The position numbers and the translations under genes are program-made. A stretch of 64,000 nucleotides of DNA, from contig JAUNIB010000001.1 of assembly GCA_030523645.1 (NCBI GenBank), positions 62,001 through 126,000 of the forward strand, read 5' to 3'. Below are positions 27,160-35,727 of the stretch, piece by piece. This DNA comes from Selenomonadaceae bacterium (GTDB lineage Bacteria > Bacillota > Negativicutes > Selenomonadales > Selenomonadaceae). The notes beneath the pieces were generated by a model. It ran no database searches, was not told the DNA's origin, and saw only the letters and a program-made list of their open reading frames with translations. Position 1 is the stretch's first letter. Each line of letters begins with the position of its first letter.

Positions 27160-27714
27160 ATGAGTAGCTTCTGCTTTTTTACTGGAGCGAACAAGGGGAC
27201 ACTGGTATTGATTAAGACAGGTGCCAGACTGCCGGGGGATTCTATTTCTGACAAGTACCTAAGGTTGGCAGAATTGGTTAGAAGCAGCACCGACTTTTCA
27301 GTATTGGTGCAGCTTACGATTCAATCAACGCCGGTACATCAGAGCATGGAAGAGCTGATGGAGGCAGCAAGGGAACTGGCACCAGAGGCAGACAGGATAT
27401 ATTACATCGGAATATCAAAAGGAGCCTCAATCGGAGCGATACAGGCATTCAAATATCCCTCCATTGTCGGTATGCTGCTGGTAAATCCAACCCTGATGAT
27501 TAACTGGCTGAAAATAAAACGGGGGCTTGAGCTTTTTTCGTCGGGAAGGATATCTATACTGATTGGAAAGCAAGATCCGAGTATTAATCTTATAGGATTT
27601 TTGGAGGTGGTTGACAATCGCAACCTTGAAGTACTCGTGGAAAAGGGGCAAGGACACAGCCTTGAAGAAGAATGCTTAAAAGATGCGGTGATTCGGTACC
27701 TGAACATAATGTAA
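27160..27714 (+). CDS. Small alpha/beta hydrolase
   Basis: 184 aa; ATG 27160 is preferred over ATG 27154 because AGGGAGG then lies six bases away. The nucleophile elbow is GISKGAS (GxSxG), with Asp in IGKQDPSIN and His in GQGHSLEEE completing a likely triad. The protein is short, so the cap is minimal. It could be an esterase or a peptidase-like hydrolase; the substrate is unknown. It is the first gene of the AT-richer stretch and precedes the HExxH protein by 38 bases in the same direction. Confidence 0.7.
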   Translation: MSSFCFFTGANKGTLVLIKTGARLPGDSISDKYLRLAELVRSSTDFSVLVQLTIQSTPVHQSMEELMEAARELAPEADRIYYIGISKGASIGAIQAFKYPSIVGMLLVNPTLMINWLKIKRGLELFSSGRISILIGKQDPSINLIGFLEVVDNRNLEVLVEKGQGHSLEEECLKDAVIRYLNIM

Positions 27715-27752
27715 TCGAACAATGTAAATAGTTAATGTTTGGAGGTATTATA

Positions 27753-29330
27753 ATGTTAATCAGTAGAGTGTATAGAATGAATTTGAACAGCCATTTGAAA
27801 GTAAGTGATTACGGAAATTGGTTAAAGGTTATAAGCTTCTGCCTGGATAATCCTGCTGACCAAAAGCTGGTGCTGGGTTGGGGCGGAATATATAAGCAAT
27901 ACCAGATAGATGATTACGCTTCGTTTGCTGAAGCAGCAAGGGAGAACGATAGAAAACAAGGAAAAAAGGCGAATCGAGCATTAACATACTTTGGTGAACT
28001 GAAAAAGGATGACTTGGTTTGGACACGAGATGCTGAGGACAACTGGTGGCTGTGCAGAGTCCTGGCTCCGGCTGAGTCATTTTGCAGGCCAGACTTGGAT
28101 ATCGGTGCGGCAGTGGGAGTAGAGGCTTACTGTGCCGGGCATGTTGATATAAGCAAGTTTTGCAAAATGTTTTTTAATGAAACGATGTCAAAGCTTGAGG
28201 AATTGGATTTTGTAGCGTTTTCCCGCTATATGTTCAATCTGCTTGCCCGCCGTAGAGAATATCGAGGTATGCGCGGGACGGGGAATGGAGCTCCAAGTAT
28301 ATTCTCGCCGTATGAGAAAAAAGAGCTGCCAAAACGGAAGGCTGACATGAATGTGAAATTTTACCCCAAAAGTAAGGCTGTCATGCCCGAAGGGGGTGTG
28401 ATGGAAGATTTAAGATTTCATTTTAGTTACAGGGTTGAAGGCGAAAGCAATGATTTGACGGTCGCTGACTGTATGCGGATGAATGAGTATCTCGAGAAAG
28501 CCATGTTTATTGGGTTTGAATCTGATAAGACAGGCATACTTGTAGAAATACCGGTCATCCTGTCGGAAGACAGTGGGACCAATCATATAGACGACCAAAA
28601 TCGAGAGCTTGGAAAGCTCATCGAGAGATTAAGAAACAAGGCAAAGGAGGGAAATCGCTATTCAGACAGATTGAATGACCTCATTGATTGTATAGAACGT
28701 GAACTGTCTACAGCAACGACTGACGGATTGTACGACAGAATTAGACAGAAGACAGATAAATGCTTAGGCAATATTTTACGAGGGATTGGCGCTGAATGGT
28801 TTGAAAGAGAATACAGAGAAAATGCAGCATGGATTTATCAGGTGAATAATATCTTGATTGAATTGCTGAACATCACGAGAGCGATGACAGGCGTTCTGGG
28901 TTTATTCCGGCATTCGGGTAATTCGCCGGAGGGGATAGTACTCTATATCAATGAGATAAAGAAAGCGGCGACGAAAGAGGGAATAGACTATAGAGAGTAT
29001 TTGATGACGGTTCTCTGCCATGAAATGTACCACTTCAGGCACTTCATGGCTGTGCTTGCCAAGCATGGACATTGGGAACCTGATGAGAATATCATTTACG
29101 GGGGATATGTGTCCGAAGCACTGGCTAAGTATGGCGAGCTCTATTATACAGATGACAATAATTATGTGGATATTTTTGAAAGTGAATATAATGCGCAGAA
29201 AACCGCAGGTAATAATGGCGGCTATAGTGCTGGCGTAAAAATATACGATAACGGAGAGCACCATAAATTCCTGGCCATGTCCATGGACAATATGGATAGA
29301 GCGAATGAAGAAATCTATAATATGTGCTAA
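27753..29330 (+). CDS. Uncharacterised protein with a HExxH metallopeptidase-like motif
   Basis: 525 aa from ATG 27753, which has TTTGGAGG at the right distance; an earlier ATG at 27735 has none. I do not recognise the family. Near residues 85-105 a segment LKKDDLVWTRDAEDNWWLCRV looks like a small SH3/Tudor-type barrel strand pattern. The C-terminal part has VLCHEMYHFRHF: His423, Glu424 and His427 fit a zinc HExxH site, and Glu455 in YVSEALAKY is placed like the third ligand of gluzincins. No signal peptide or membrane segment is seen, so it is probably cytoplasmic. Neighbours are the small hydrolase and, beyond a shared terminator, a convergent unknown gene. Confidence 0.65.
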   Translation: MLISRVYRMNLNSHLKVSDYGNWLKVISFCLDNPADQKLVLGWGGIYKQYQIDDYASFAEAARENDRKQGKKANRALTYFGELKKDDLVWTRDAEDNWWLCRVLAPAESFCRPDLDIGAAVGVEAYCAGHVDISKFCKMFFNETMSKLEELDFVAFSRYMFNLLARRREYRGMRGTGNGAPSIFSPYEKKELPKRKADMNVKFYPKSKAVMPEGGVMEDLRFHFSYRVEGESNDLTVADCMRMNEYLEKAMFIGFESDKTGILVEIPVILSEDSGTNHIDDQNRELGKLIERLRNKAKEGNRYSDRLNDLIDCIERELSTATTDGLYDRIRQKTDKCLGNILRGIGAEWFEREYRENAAWIYQVNNILIELLNITRAMTGVLGLFRHSGNSPEGIVLYINEIKKAATKEGIDYREYLMTVLCHEMYHFRHFMAVLAKHGHWEPDENIIYGGYVSEALAKYGELYYTDDNNYVDIFESEYNAQKTAGNNGGYSAGVKIYDNGEHHKFLAMSMDNMDRANEEIYNMC

Positions 29331-29383
29331 CATCTGTCCTGTATCATCATAAAATCAACTCATCTATGGGGAATGATTGCAAC

Positions 29384-29421
29384 AATAAAACGACCTTCAT
29401 TTTTGAAGGTCGTTTTATTGT
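29384..29421. terminator. Bidirectional terminator between convergent genes
   Basis: AATAAAACGACCTTC pairs with GAAGGTCGTTTTATT over a six-base loop. A/T runs on both sides allow it to serve the HExxH gene on plus and the 153-aa gene on minus. Confidence 0.85.
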
Positions 29422-29467
29422 TATGCTTCGTCAAATAACTCCTGAGGTAGCGTATTTTCCTTTGAAA

Positions 29468-29929
29468 TTATTCATTCTTAGCAACCGAATAAACAGTCTT
29501 GGTAAAGTTCTTTAGGATGGAATCTACACGAGATATGTCATTCACACAGTCAAGTCCATAAGCCAATGCACGAGACATTTTCTTAGCATTTGACTCCTTC
29601 ATTTCAGCACTCTCATATACGTACTTCACCTTCGTATTAGGATCAGTGAAGTAGACTCTGATGAATGCTCCGAAATGAGGATGCTTACCAGTGATCAGTA
29701 TATCCATGTCACTCAGGCTAGTAGACCTGCTGATTATAGCCTTATACCCTGAGGGAAGTAGCTCTGTCTCAGGATATTTAGCCTGATCTTCCTTAGATAC
29801 CTGATAAAAATTGAGTGGTGTCATAGCTTTAGAGATTGTTACGGCTGTAAAATCATCCAACCCTAGAAGTCTTACGAGTTGTAATGTTCCTGGATCTACT
29901 ACTTTCAACTGATCTTCTACCATACCCAT
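29468..29929 (-). CDS. Conserved-looking hypothetical protein (153 aa)
   Basis: Minus-strand frame starting MGMVEDQLKVVDPGTLQ, with AAGGAGGT nine bases before the ATG, which supports a real gene. It has no membrane segment or signal peptide. A segment STSLSDMDILITGKHPHFGA followed by FIRVYFTDPNTKVKYVYESA suggests alternating beta strands, and the C-terminus (NAKKMSRALAYGLDCVNDIS) is helical. I do not recognise it. It converges with the HExxH gene and is divergent from the WYL regulator gene, with about 310 bases between. Confidence 0.6.
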   Translation of the reverse strand: MGMVEDQLKVVDPGTLQLVRLLGLDDFTAVTISKAMTPLNFYQVSKEDQAKYPETELLPSGYKAIISRSTSLSDMDILITGKHPHFGAFIRVYFTDPNTKVKYVYESAEMKESNAKKMSRALAYGLDCVNDISRVDSILKNFTKTVYSVAKNE

Positions 29930-30243
29930 GATGTGATGACCTCCTTCAACTGGCTAAAATAAAGCGGAATGATACAACATTTTTAGGTGTACGCAAGTTG
30001 ATTTCTACAATAAGAGTCTAAGGAAAAACCTTCAGTCTTCTTGAAGTTTTGATTTCTTTTTACAACCAACCTGTTTGCTAAAAAGTATACAGATAGCTTA
30101 GTGCAAAAATATGTCCAATTTGCTATTGCAATTTACCGATATGAATAAAATAGACCTAAATTGGAAAATGGATTATAATGAAAACAGTACGGATAGGGAT
30201 TGGGTCGGAAACATTTAAGTTCTACGATATGGGGGAATAGCGC

Positions 30244-31230
30244 ATGTTCGGAACAGGTGCAAAAAAAGGGCGAATTATGCTGGTTCTTGATATCCTGAAA
30301 TCATATTCGGATGAGGGACACCAACTTACACAACAGGAAATATTGCGGATTCTGAAGAGTCAATACGGAACGGAATGTGACAGAAGGTCGGTAAAAAGTT
30401 ACATTGATTCCCTGATTGGGCTTGGTTATGAAATTTCGTATGAAAAAGGGTATTACCTTGGTTCAAGGGATTTTGATGATACAGAATTAAGGATGCTGAT
30501 TGACAGTGTCCTTTTCTCAAAAACACTGTCAGAGAGTCAGACAAAATCCCTGATAGAAAAGCTGAAATCTCTTGGGAATAATTATTTTTCCGCCAAAGTG
30601 TCATATATAAGCAGTCTTCACGAACTGCAACATGCGGATAATAAGCAGATGATGATATCTCTTGATAAGATTAACGACGCGATCGACGGGAAAAAGAAAA
30701 TCAGCTTTGTCTATAATGAATACGGAGATGATTTGAAACTTCATCCAAAACGGGACGGCTTGGAGTATATTGTTAATCCTTACCAGATAGTAGCCAATAA
30801 TGGTTTCTTCTATCTGGTCGGGAACTATGATAAATATGACAACATTGGTCACTACAGAATCGATAAAATGACAGATGTTGAAATCCTTAAAGACAAGGTA
30901 AAACCTAAAAAGAAGGTTGCGGAATTCCGGCAGGGGTACAGTCTCCCAAAACACATGGCTGAGCATATCTACATGTTCAGCGGGCCGAGTGTCTATGCTA
31001 AATTCTTGATTGACAAAGACATGGTAGGAACATTAATTGATTGGTTTGGCAGTGGCTTCAAAATTCTGGGAAAAGGAGATGAAAAGATAACAGTCCTTGT
31101 GTCATGCAATGAAAGTGCAATTTTTTACTGGGCATTGCAGTACGGACCTTATGTAGAAGTCTTGGAACCAGCCTCTTTACGGCAGAAGATAAGTGATGCT
31201 GTCTGTGGAATGAAAGAAAAATACTCGTGA
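30244..31230 (+). CDS. WYL-domain transcriptional regulator
   Basis: A 328-aa regulator: an N-terminal winged helix (about 8-75, with TQQEILRILKSQYGTECDRR), a linker, and a WYL domain (about 140-220) with VNPYQIVANNGFFYLVGNYD and HYRIDKM, then the C-terminal WCX-like region. WYL proteins bind nucleic-acid-type ligands and often control defence or DNA-damage genes. A TATAAT at 30174-30179 lies upstream with a poor -35 region. Its targets may be the divergent 153-aa gene or the genes downstream (inference). Confidence 0.85.
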   Translation: MFGTGAKKGRIMLVLDILKSYSDEGHQLTQQEILRILKSQYGTECDRRSVKSYIDSLIGLGYEISYEKGYYLGSRDFDDTELRMLIDSVLFSKTLSESQTKSLIEKLKSLGNNYFSAKVSYISSLHELQHADNKQMMISLDKINDAIDGKKKISFVYNEYGDDLKLHPKRDGLEYIVNPYQIVANNGFFYLVGNYDKYDNIGHYRIDKMTDVEILKDKVKPKKKVAEFRQGYSLPKHMAEHIYMFSGPSVYAKFLIDKDMVGTLIDWFGSGFKILGKGDEKITVLVSCNESAIFYWALQYGPYVEVLEPASLRQKISDAVCGMKEKYS

Positions 31231-31471
31231 ATTGCAATAATATTTATTGCTCTGTTTAGACTTATTTTATCGTCACAGAAGATAAAATAACCCCATAGCC
31301 TGTCAGCCATGATGGTTTCTGTTCCCGAAAGTAACATCCGATACTTCTGATTCGTGCTCAGCGTATCGTGTTGAAACAAGAAATACAACATAATATTATT
31401 AGCCAAGGAGTAATCCTGTCAAAGTAAGTGTGTATGATATTATATAATTTTATATAGGGGAGGCACTTTAT

Positions 31472-32301
31472 ATGAAAAAAATACTTATTAATGATTTACT
31501 TAGAATACCTGATAGCGAAATTCCAAATGTAAGAATCAAACTGAACATAGACAACGGTTATACCGATCCGTTGGAAGAATACAAAGCTAATCCTGATTTA
31601 GTAAATATAAATTGGTTCCTTTGGCATAATAAGCGAAGGTATTTTCACGCTGGAAATATTGCGATTTGTTTACTGTATCTTTATAATGATGAGTGGCTAC
31701 TAACAACTATAAAGAGAATTACTAAAGAACTGGATGTTACTGATAAGATAGGTTATGAAGCCGAGGAAAAAACAGAATATGGCAACTACTTTGGTAGATT
31801 GGTAATAAAGTTCCATAACACAGAACGGTCAATGGGCAGAACTTACGAATCATTAATGAATGATTTAGAGGTGTTAAAGGTATTAGAATCCACTTATGAT
31901 GGGGATGATTTTCCAGGATACGAGAATATCAGAGTATCATACTCACAACTAAAGACGATTATTGACCGCAAAAAAGTGGATGGTTGGCAGCGTTGAACAA
32001 TCAGAAGGCTGTTTATTTAATTACTGATACAAACACAGGGAAACTGTATGTTGGTTCCGCTACTGCACAATATGGAATGTTGCTGCAAAGATGGTCAGAA
32101 TATATAAGCAATGGACATGGCGGGAATATTGAACTGAAAAACCTAGTAGATGCAAAAGGTTTTGATTATGTGAAAAAGCATTTCCAATATTCTGTGTTAG
32201 AGAACTATAATGCACGAATGGATGATAAGTATATATTGAATAGAGAGTCTTGGTGGAAAGAAACGTTATGTTCGCGTACACATGGGTATAATGCAAACTG
32301 A
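31472..32301 (+). pseudogene. GIY-YIG nuclease-family protein, broken by a frameshift
   Basis: Two abutting frames make one known-looking protein. The first (31472-31996, 174 aa, ATG with GGGGAGG upstream) ends SYSQLKTIIDRKKVDGWQR. The second frame continues ALNNQKAVYLITDTNTGKLYVGSA to 32301, the GIY-YIG catalytic domain with the YVGSA, HGGN and WWKETL elements. Relatives carry the two parts in a single chain with W..AL..VKGVYLI. Loss of one base near 31990-31993 explains the break. The only start for the second half is a TTG inside the first frame, without a ribosome site. It may be a pseudogene, a sequencing error, or programmed frameshifting. Confidence 0.75.
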
Positions 32302-32321
32302 TAGATACGCTTAAAAGTTTG

Positions 32322-32362
32322 AAAAGTGTGTCAATTGGGACTTCTCATTGACACACTTTTGG
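32322..32362 (+). terminator. Terminator after the GIY-YIG gene
   Basis: AAAAGTGTGTCAAT (32322-32335) pairs with ATTGACACACTTTT (32347-32360). Confidence 0.8.
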
Positions 32363-32403
32363 GTTGATAATGAGTTAAATAACACAGCCGTCCAGTGACA
32401 CGC

Positions 32404-32480
32404 AAACAGACCCGGGACTCACACCGTGAGTCCCGGGCCTGTTTTTAGGGATACCGTTATTATATTTTAGGAAAATGGAT
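32404..32480 (+). repeat. Hairpin repeat, copy 1 of 3
   Basis: A GC-rich hairpin (CCCGGGACTCAC pairing with GTGAGTCCCGGG, flanked by ACAG and CTGT) followed by a T-run and a tail TAGGGATACCGTTATT. Hairpin and tail recur at 34347-34425 and 35650-35727, in the same orientation and each just after a gene. Confidence 0.8.
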
Positions 32481-32516
32481 GTGTGCCTGCCTGGAACAGT
32501 GAAGCAATAAAAATTG

Positions 32517-33125
32517 TTATTTCACGACCATATCCACGAAATCGCTTTCGCTGTGGTTCTGGTTTGCGGAAACGAAGTTCAGGCAGATTTTGTATCTTCC
32601 TGCCGGTAGCGGTTTGTTCTTTATTATCGGCTGTCCCTTTATTGTAAAGGTCTCTATATCATGCAGCGTTGCCGATTCATTTCGTTCTACCATTTGAGTT
32701 GTCACCACATCGCCCGGCTGCAGCTTGTACAGGTTTTCCTGATTGTAGCTTGCATATCCCAGAACATCCGTAACGCCGATAATCTCAATGGCTTTCTTAT
32801 CATCGTCAGCCCGGTAGCATAGGACACCGGCTTTGCCATTTACTTTCACCGGACAGGCGAAGATTGTCGAATCATCTCTTATATCAGCGATGTGCCCCGG
32901 CAGGATATGACCGTCCAGAGCGAACCAGCTGCTGGGCAGCTCGTAAGAGATTTCGCCGGTTTCCCAGTTGGTATCTATCCGTGCATCACCGCCGATGAAG
33001 TAGAATTTTCCATCATCACCTACGAGGTTGAGACGGCCATCAATCATAATCAGCTGGCTGAGCTCATCTTTTGAGAGCTTTGCGGTCAGTATGTTGTTTT
33101 GCAGTGAGACAGGATGATTCTTCAA
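32517..33125 (-). pseudogene. C-terminal fragment resembling clostripain-family (C11) proteins
   Basis: About 200 aa on minus. Segments such as DTNWETGEISYE, SWFALDGHIL, CPVKVNGKAGVL and LQPGDVVTTQ match, from memory, the beta-rich C-terminal domain that follows the peptidase in clostripain-like secreted proteins. The peptidase part is missing. The frame runs on past the only start codon (TTG at 33125) without a ribosome site and meets a stop inside the head-to-head ricin fragment, so the 5' portion appears to be lost at a junction near 33115-33125. Confidence 0.55.
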
Positions 33126-33630
33126 CGCATTGGCTCTTTTCGGTGCAGGAGCCGGTTTATCTACGGCTGAGGCGGCCTTGGTGCCTGCTTATCCGGAGGA
33201 AGGAACCTATGCCCTGTCTCCTATCTTTGCCGATAATATGGAGTTGGCAGTAAAGAATGCAGGAGTGTCAGACCATACCAGAATCGTCATTGATGTATCG
33301 GCCGAGCGCATTAATCAGGACTGGATACTGCGCCGCGTACCGGGAACCCCCTGGTACTTTATCATTTCTGCTCATTCCGGTAAGGCTATTGACAACTTCG
33401 AGGGTCGGGCACAGGAAGGAAATGTAATCAGCCTGTGGAATCCGGAAAACAGCTGCCAGATGTGGCGCTTCTGGGAGAGCGGTGACGGTGCTTACTTCAT
33501 TCAGGCCAATACCGGCGGTACTTTTGTACTTGATGTAGATAATGCTCAGAGCAGGCCGGGTACCAAGGTTCACCTTTGGAGCTACAACGGTACCGTTGCG
33601 CAGAAGTGGCTTCTGAGAGCACTGCGTTAA
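33118..33630 (+). pseudogene. Ricin-type beta-trefoil lectin protein lacking its start
   Basis: The frame opens after a stop at 33115 and reads FFNALALFGAGAGLSTAEAA, which looks like the hydrophobic and cleavage parts of a signal peptide whose first Met and basic residues are missing. Then come ricin-B lectin repeats: SGKAIDNFEGRAQEGNVI with CQMWRFW, and GTFVLDVDNAQSRPGTKV with AQKWLL (QxW-like ends). No ATG/GTG/TTG with a ribosome site exists at the 5' end. It probably was a secreted or surface carbohydrate-binding protein now truncated, head to head with the clostripain fragment. Confidence 0.6.
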
Positions 33631-33680
33631 TGGACAGGCGGCTGCAAAAAAGAGTGAATAAGAAAAACGAATAATAAATT

Positions 33681-33714
33681 ATCCGCCGTGCAGATGATGC
33701 ACGGCGGATTTTTA
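33681..33714 (+). terminator. Terminator after the lectin fragment
   Basis: ATCCGCCGTGCA (33681-33692) pairs with TGCACGGCGGAT (33698-33709) and TTTTTA follows. Its core resembles the terminator at 26992-27026. Confidence 0.85.
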
Positions 33715-33716
33715 TA

Positions 33717-33812
33717 ATGCGACTGGCATGGGCGAACTCTAACAGTCGAAAGTCCCTAGCCAGCCCTGAAAGCGGGGACAGCACAGCCGAACAGCAAGGG
33801 TGTCCATCTTTG
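33717..33812 (+). mobile_element. Possible group II intron RNA fragment
   Basis: The stretch holds GGGCGAACTCTAACAG, then TCGAAAGTCC, and further on AGCAAGGGTGTCCATC, spaced as in the RNA part of bacterial group II introns upstream of the maturase gene. No reverse transcriptase frame follows; the similarity stops near 33812. I judge it by memory of the motif only. Confidence 0.4.
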
Positions 33813-33839
33813 AAAAAGCGAGCAATGACGAATAAAAAT

Positions 33840-33894
33840 ATTCTCATTTGAGAATTTATTTTCAATTTCTAGAAATAAATTCTCAAATGAGAAT
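33840..33894. repeat. Long perfect inverted repeat with 22-base arms
   Basis: The left arm 33840-33861 and right arm 33873-33894 are exact reverse complements around an 11-base loop. Each arm itself contains the palindrome TTCTCATTTGAGAA or TTCTCAAATGAGAA, so there are four half sites. The right arm runs into the truncated ATPase frame. Confidence 0.85.
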
Positions 33895-34333
33895 TTTTGA
33901 GGCCTTTATATTTTATCCGGTTGAGCGTTTCGATATCAATGGGAAGCAGCTTCTTAAGGTAAATCGGAAATGGTATATAGTCGACCTTGGTCTGCGTAAT
34001 CATATCCTGCCGAAGAAGCAATATGATCTAGGCTTCTCTTTGGAGAATATTGTTTACTTTGAACTTCTCAGAAGAGGTTATAAAGTTAATGTCGGAAAAA
34101 ATGGTAATTCCGAAGTGGATTTCGTGGCGCAGAAGCAGGGCTCTTTGAAGTATTATCAGGTAACCGCAGACATGACAAATGAGGATACCTTTAATCGGGA
34201 GATAAGGCCGCTGCGAGCTATCAATGACAATTACGAGAAAGTTGTACTCACATTGGATAGATTGACGGTTGGCGATTATGAGGGAATTAAGGTAGTCAAT
34301 TTACTGGATTGGTTGACGGAGAAAAGTGAATAA
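33887..34333 (+). pseudogene. C-terminal (DUF4143) part of an AAA+ ATPase
   Basis: About 148 codons read FYPVERFDINGKQLLKVNRK, then YIVDLGLRNHILP, LGFSLENIVYFELLRRGYKV and GNSEVDFVAQKQG. This is the C-terminal nuclease-like DUF4143 domain (with the EVDF motif of PD-(D/E)XK folds) of a common family of about 400-aa ATP-binding proteins. The whole N-terminal AAA+ domain with its Walker motifs is missing; the reading frame begins inside the inverted repeat at 33840-33894 and has no ribosome site. It is a remnant. Confidence 0.75.
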
Positions 34334-34346
34334 GAATGGTTATACA

Positions 34347-34425
34347 AAAACAGGCCCGGGGCTCACATCGTGAGCCTCGGGCCTGTCTTTAGAGGTAACG
34401 ATATTGCATATTGGGAAAACTGATT
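34347..34425 (+). repeat. Hairpin repeat, copy 2 of 3
   Basis: CAGGCCCGGGGCTCAC pairs with GTGAGCCTCGGGCCTG, then a CTTTAGAGGTAACGATATTG tail. Closest to copy 3 at 35650-35727. Confidence 0.85.
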
Positions 34426-34454
34426 GCTATTATATCCTTTTAATTTAATCATGT

Positions 34455-34562
34455 TCAATTCAATTTAGTCATTTTCCATAACAATGACTAAATTGAATTG
34501 ATTTTTGATGTAGTTGATGCTATTATGCAATTACATCAAAATATACATAAATGACTAAATTG
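34455..34562. promoter_or_regulatory. Inverted-repeat operator before the Fic gene
   Basis: Arms 34455-34473 and 34483-34501 (19 bases each, perfect) share the half site AATGACTAAATTG; a third, direct copy of that 13-mer lies at 34550-34562, only 22 bases before the Fic ATG. The arrangement suggests autoregulation by a DNA-binding protein, possibly the C-terminal helix-turn-helix of the Fic protein itself. Confidence 0.6.
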
Positions 34563-34583
34563 CAATCAAAATGAGGAATATAA

Positions 34584-35642
34584 ATGAGACACTTTGATTA
34601 TAGGAAAGAATATAACGGACTGCTTACACCTGACATTGTTACGCTGCTAACACGGCTCCACGAGCAAAAAGGACAACAGAACTTATTTATAGAGGCACAG
34701 AAGGATGCTTTGTCTGAATTGTTGGAAATTGCAAGGATTCAGAGTACCGAAGCATCCAACCGTATTGAGGGTATTATCACTACAGAAGAGCGATTGAGGA
34801 AAATCGTCCGTGATAAGACTACACCTAAGAATCGCAGTGAACGGGAAATTGCAGGCTATCGTGATGTACTTGCGACGATTCATGAGAATTATGACTATAT
34901 TCCGGTTAGAACGGGAATGATTCTCCAACTGCATAGAGACTTATACAAGTATAGTGGCAGTTCTATCGGCGGTAATTACAAGAATAGTGATAATGTGATT
35001 GCAGAGGAGCTTCCGGACGGAACAAGACATGTGAGATTTCAACCTGTTTCGGCGTGGGAAACAGCAGAGACAATGACTAACCTTTGCGATGCATTTACTG
35101 AAGCATTAAATGATAAGGATATAGATCCTATTCTCTTAATCCCAGTATTTATATTGGATTTTCTCTGTGTACATCCTTTTAACGATGGTAACGGCAGAAT
35201 GAGCCGACTGCTCACATTATTGCTGCTCTATCGTTCAGGCTGCATTGTTGGTAAATACATCAGTATTGAGAAAATGATTGCAGACAGTAAAGAGACCTAT
35301 TATGAGGTGCTGCAGGAATCGTCGGCAAATTGGCATGAAGAAGAAAATGATTACGCGCCGTTTGTGCGTTATATGCTTGGTGTAATTATAGCTGCATATC
35401 GTGATTTTTCGTCCCGCATAGAATACCTGACAACACGCGGCTTTTCTAAGCCAGCCAGAGTCAGAGAGATAATCAGAAACAATACTGGGAAAATAACAAA
35501 AAAAGAAATCCTGGAAAGGTGTCCGGATATCAGTCAGATAACAGTACAACGTGCACTGAATGATTTGATTAAAAGCAATGCGATTGTCAAAATCGGCGGA
35601 GGAAGGTACACATCCTATATTTGGAATTGGGAAGCAGAGTGA
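34584..35642 (+). CDS. Fic-family protein (class II, with inhibitory motif and HTH)
   Basis: 352 aa. The Fic_N part (1-85) has the inhibitory helix SNRIEG (Ser58, Glu62, Gly63; [ST]xxxE[GN]), placing it in class II. The Fic core has the catalytic motif HPFNDGNGRMSR with His197. Residues about 285-350 form a winged-helix-like region (KITKKEILERCPDISQITVQ). Fic proteins transfer AMP or other nucleotides to hydroxyl groups of target proteins. The gene stands alone in the accessory stretch, preceded by a palindromic operator and followed by hairpin repeat copy 3. The target is unknown. Confidence 0.9.
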   Translation: MRHFDYRKEYNGLLTPDIVTLLTRLHEQKGQQNLFIEAQKDALSELLEIARIQSTEASNRIEGIITTEERLRKIVRDKTTPKNRSEREIAGYRDVLATIHENYDYIPVRTGMILQLHRDLYKYSGSSIGGNYKNSDNVIAEELPDGTRHVRFQPVSAWETAETMTNLCDAFTEALNDKDIDPILLIPVFILDFLCVHPFNDGNGRMSRLLTLLLLYRSGCIVGKYISIEKMIADSKETYYEVLQESSANWHEEENDYAPFVRYMLGVIIAAYRDFSSRIEYLTTRGFSKPARVREIIRNNTGKITKKEILERCPDISQITVQRALNDLIKSNAIVKIGGGRYTSYIWNWEAE

Positions 35643-35649
35643 AAGACCT

Positions 35650-35727
35650 AAAGACAGGCCCGGGGCTCACATCGTGAGCCTCGGGCCTGTCTATAGGGAT
35701 ACCATTATTGCATTTTCGGAATATTGA
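35650..35727 (+). repeat. Hairpin repeat, copy 3 of 3
   Basis: ACAGGCCCGGGGCTCAC pairs with GTGAGCCTCGGGCCTGT; the tail is TAGGGATACCATTATTGCAT. Follows the Fic stop codon by about ten bases and may act as its terminator. Confidence 0.85.
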
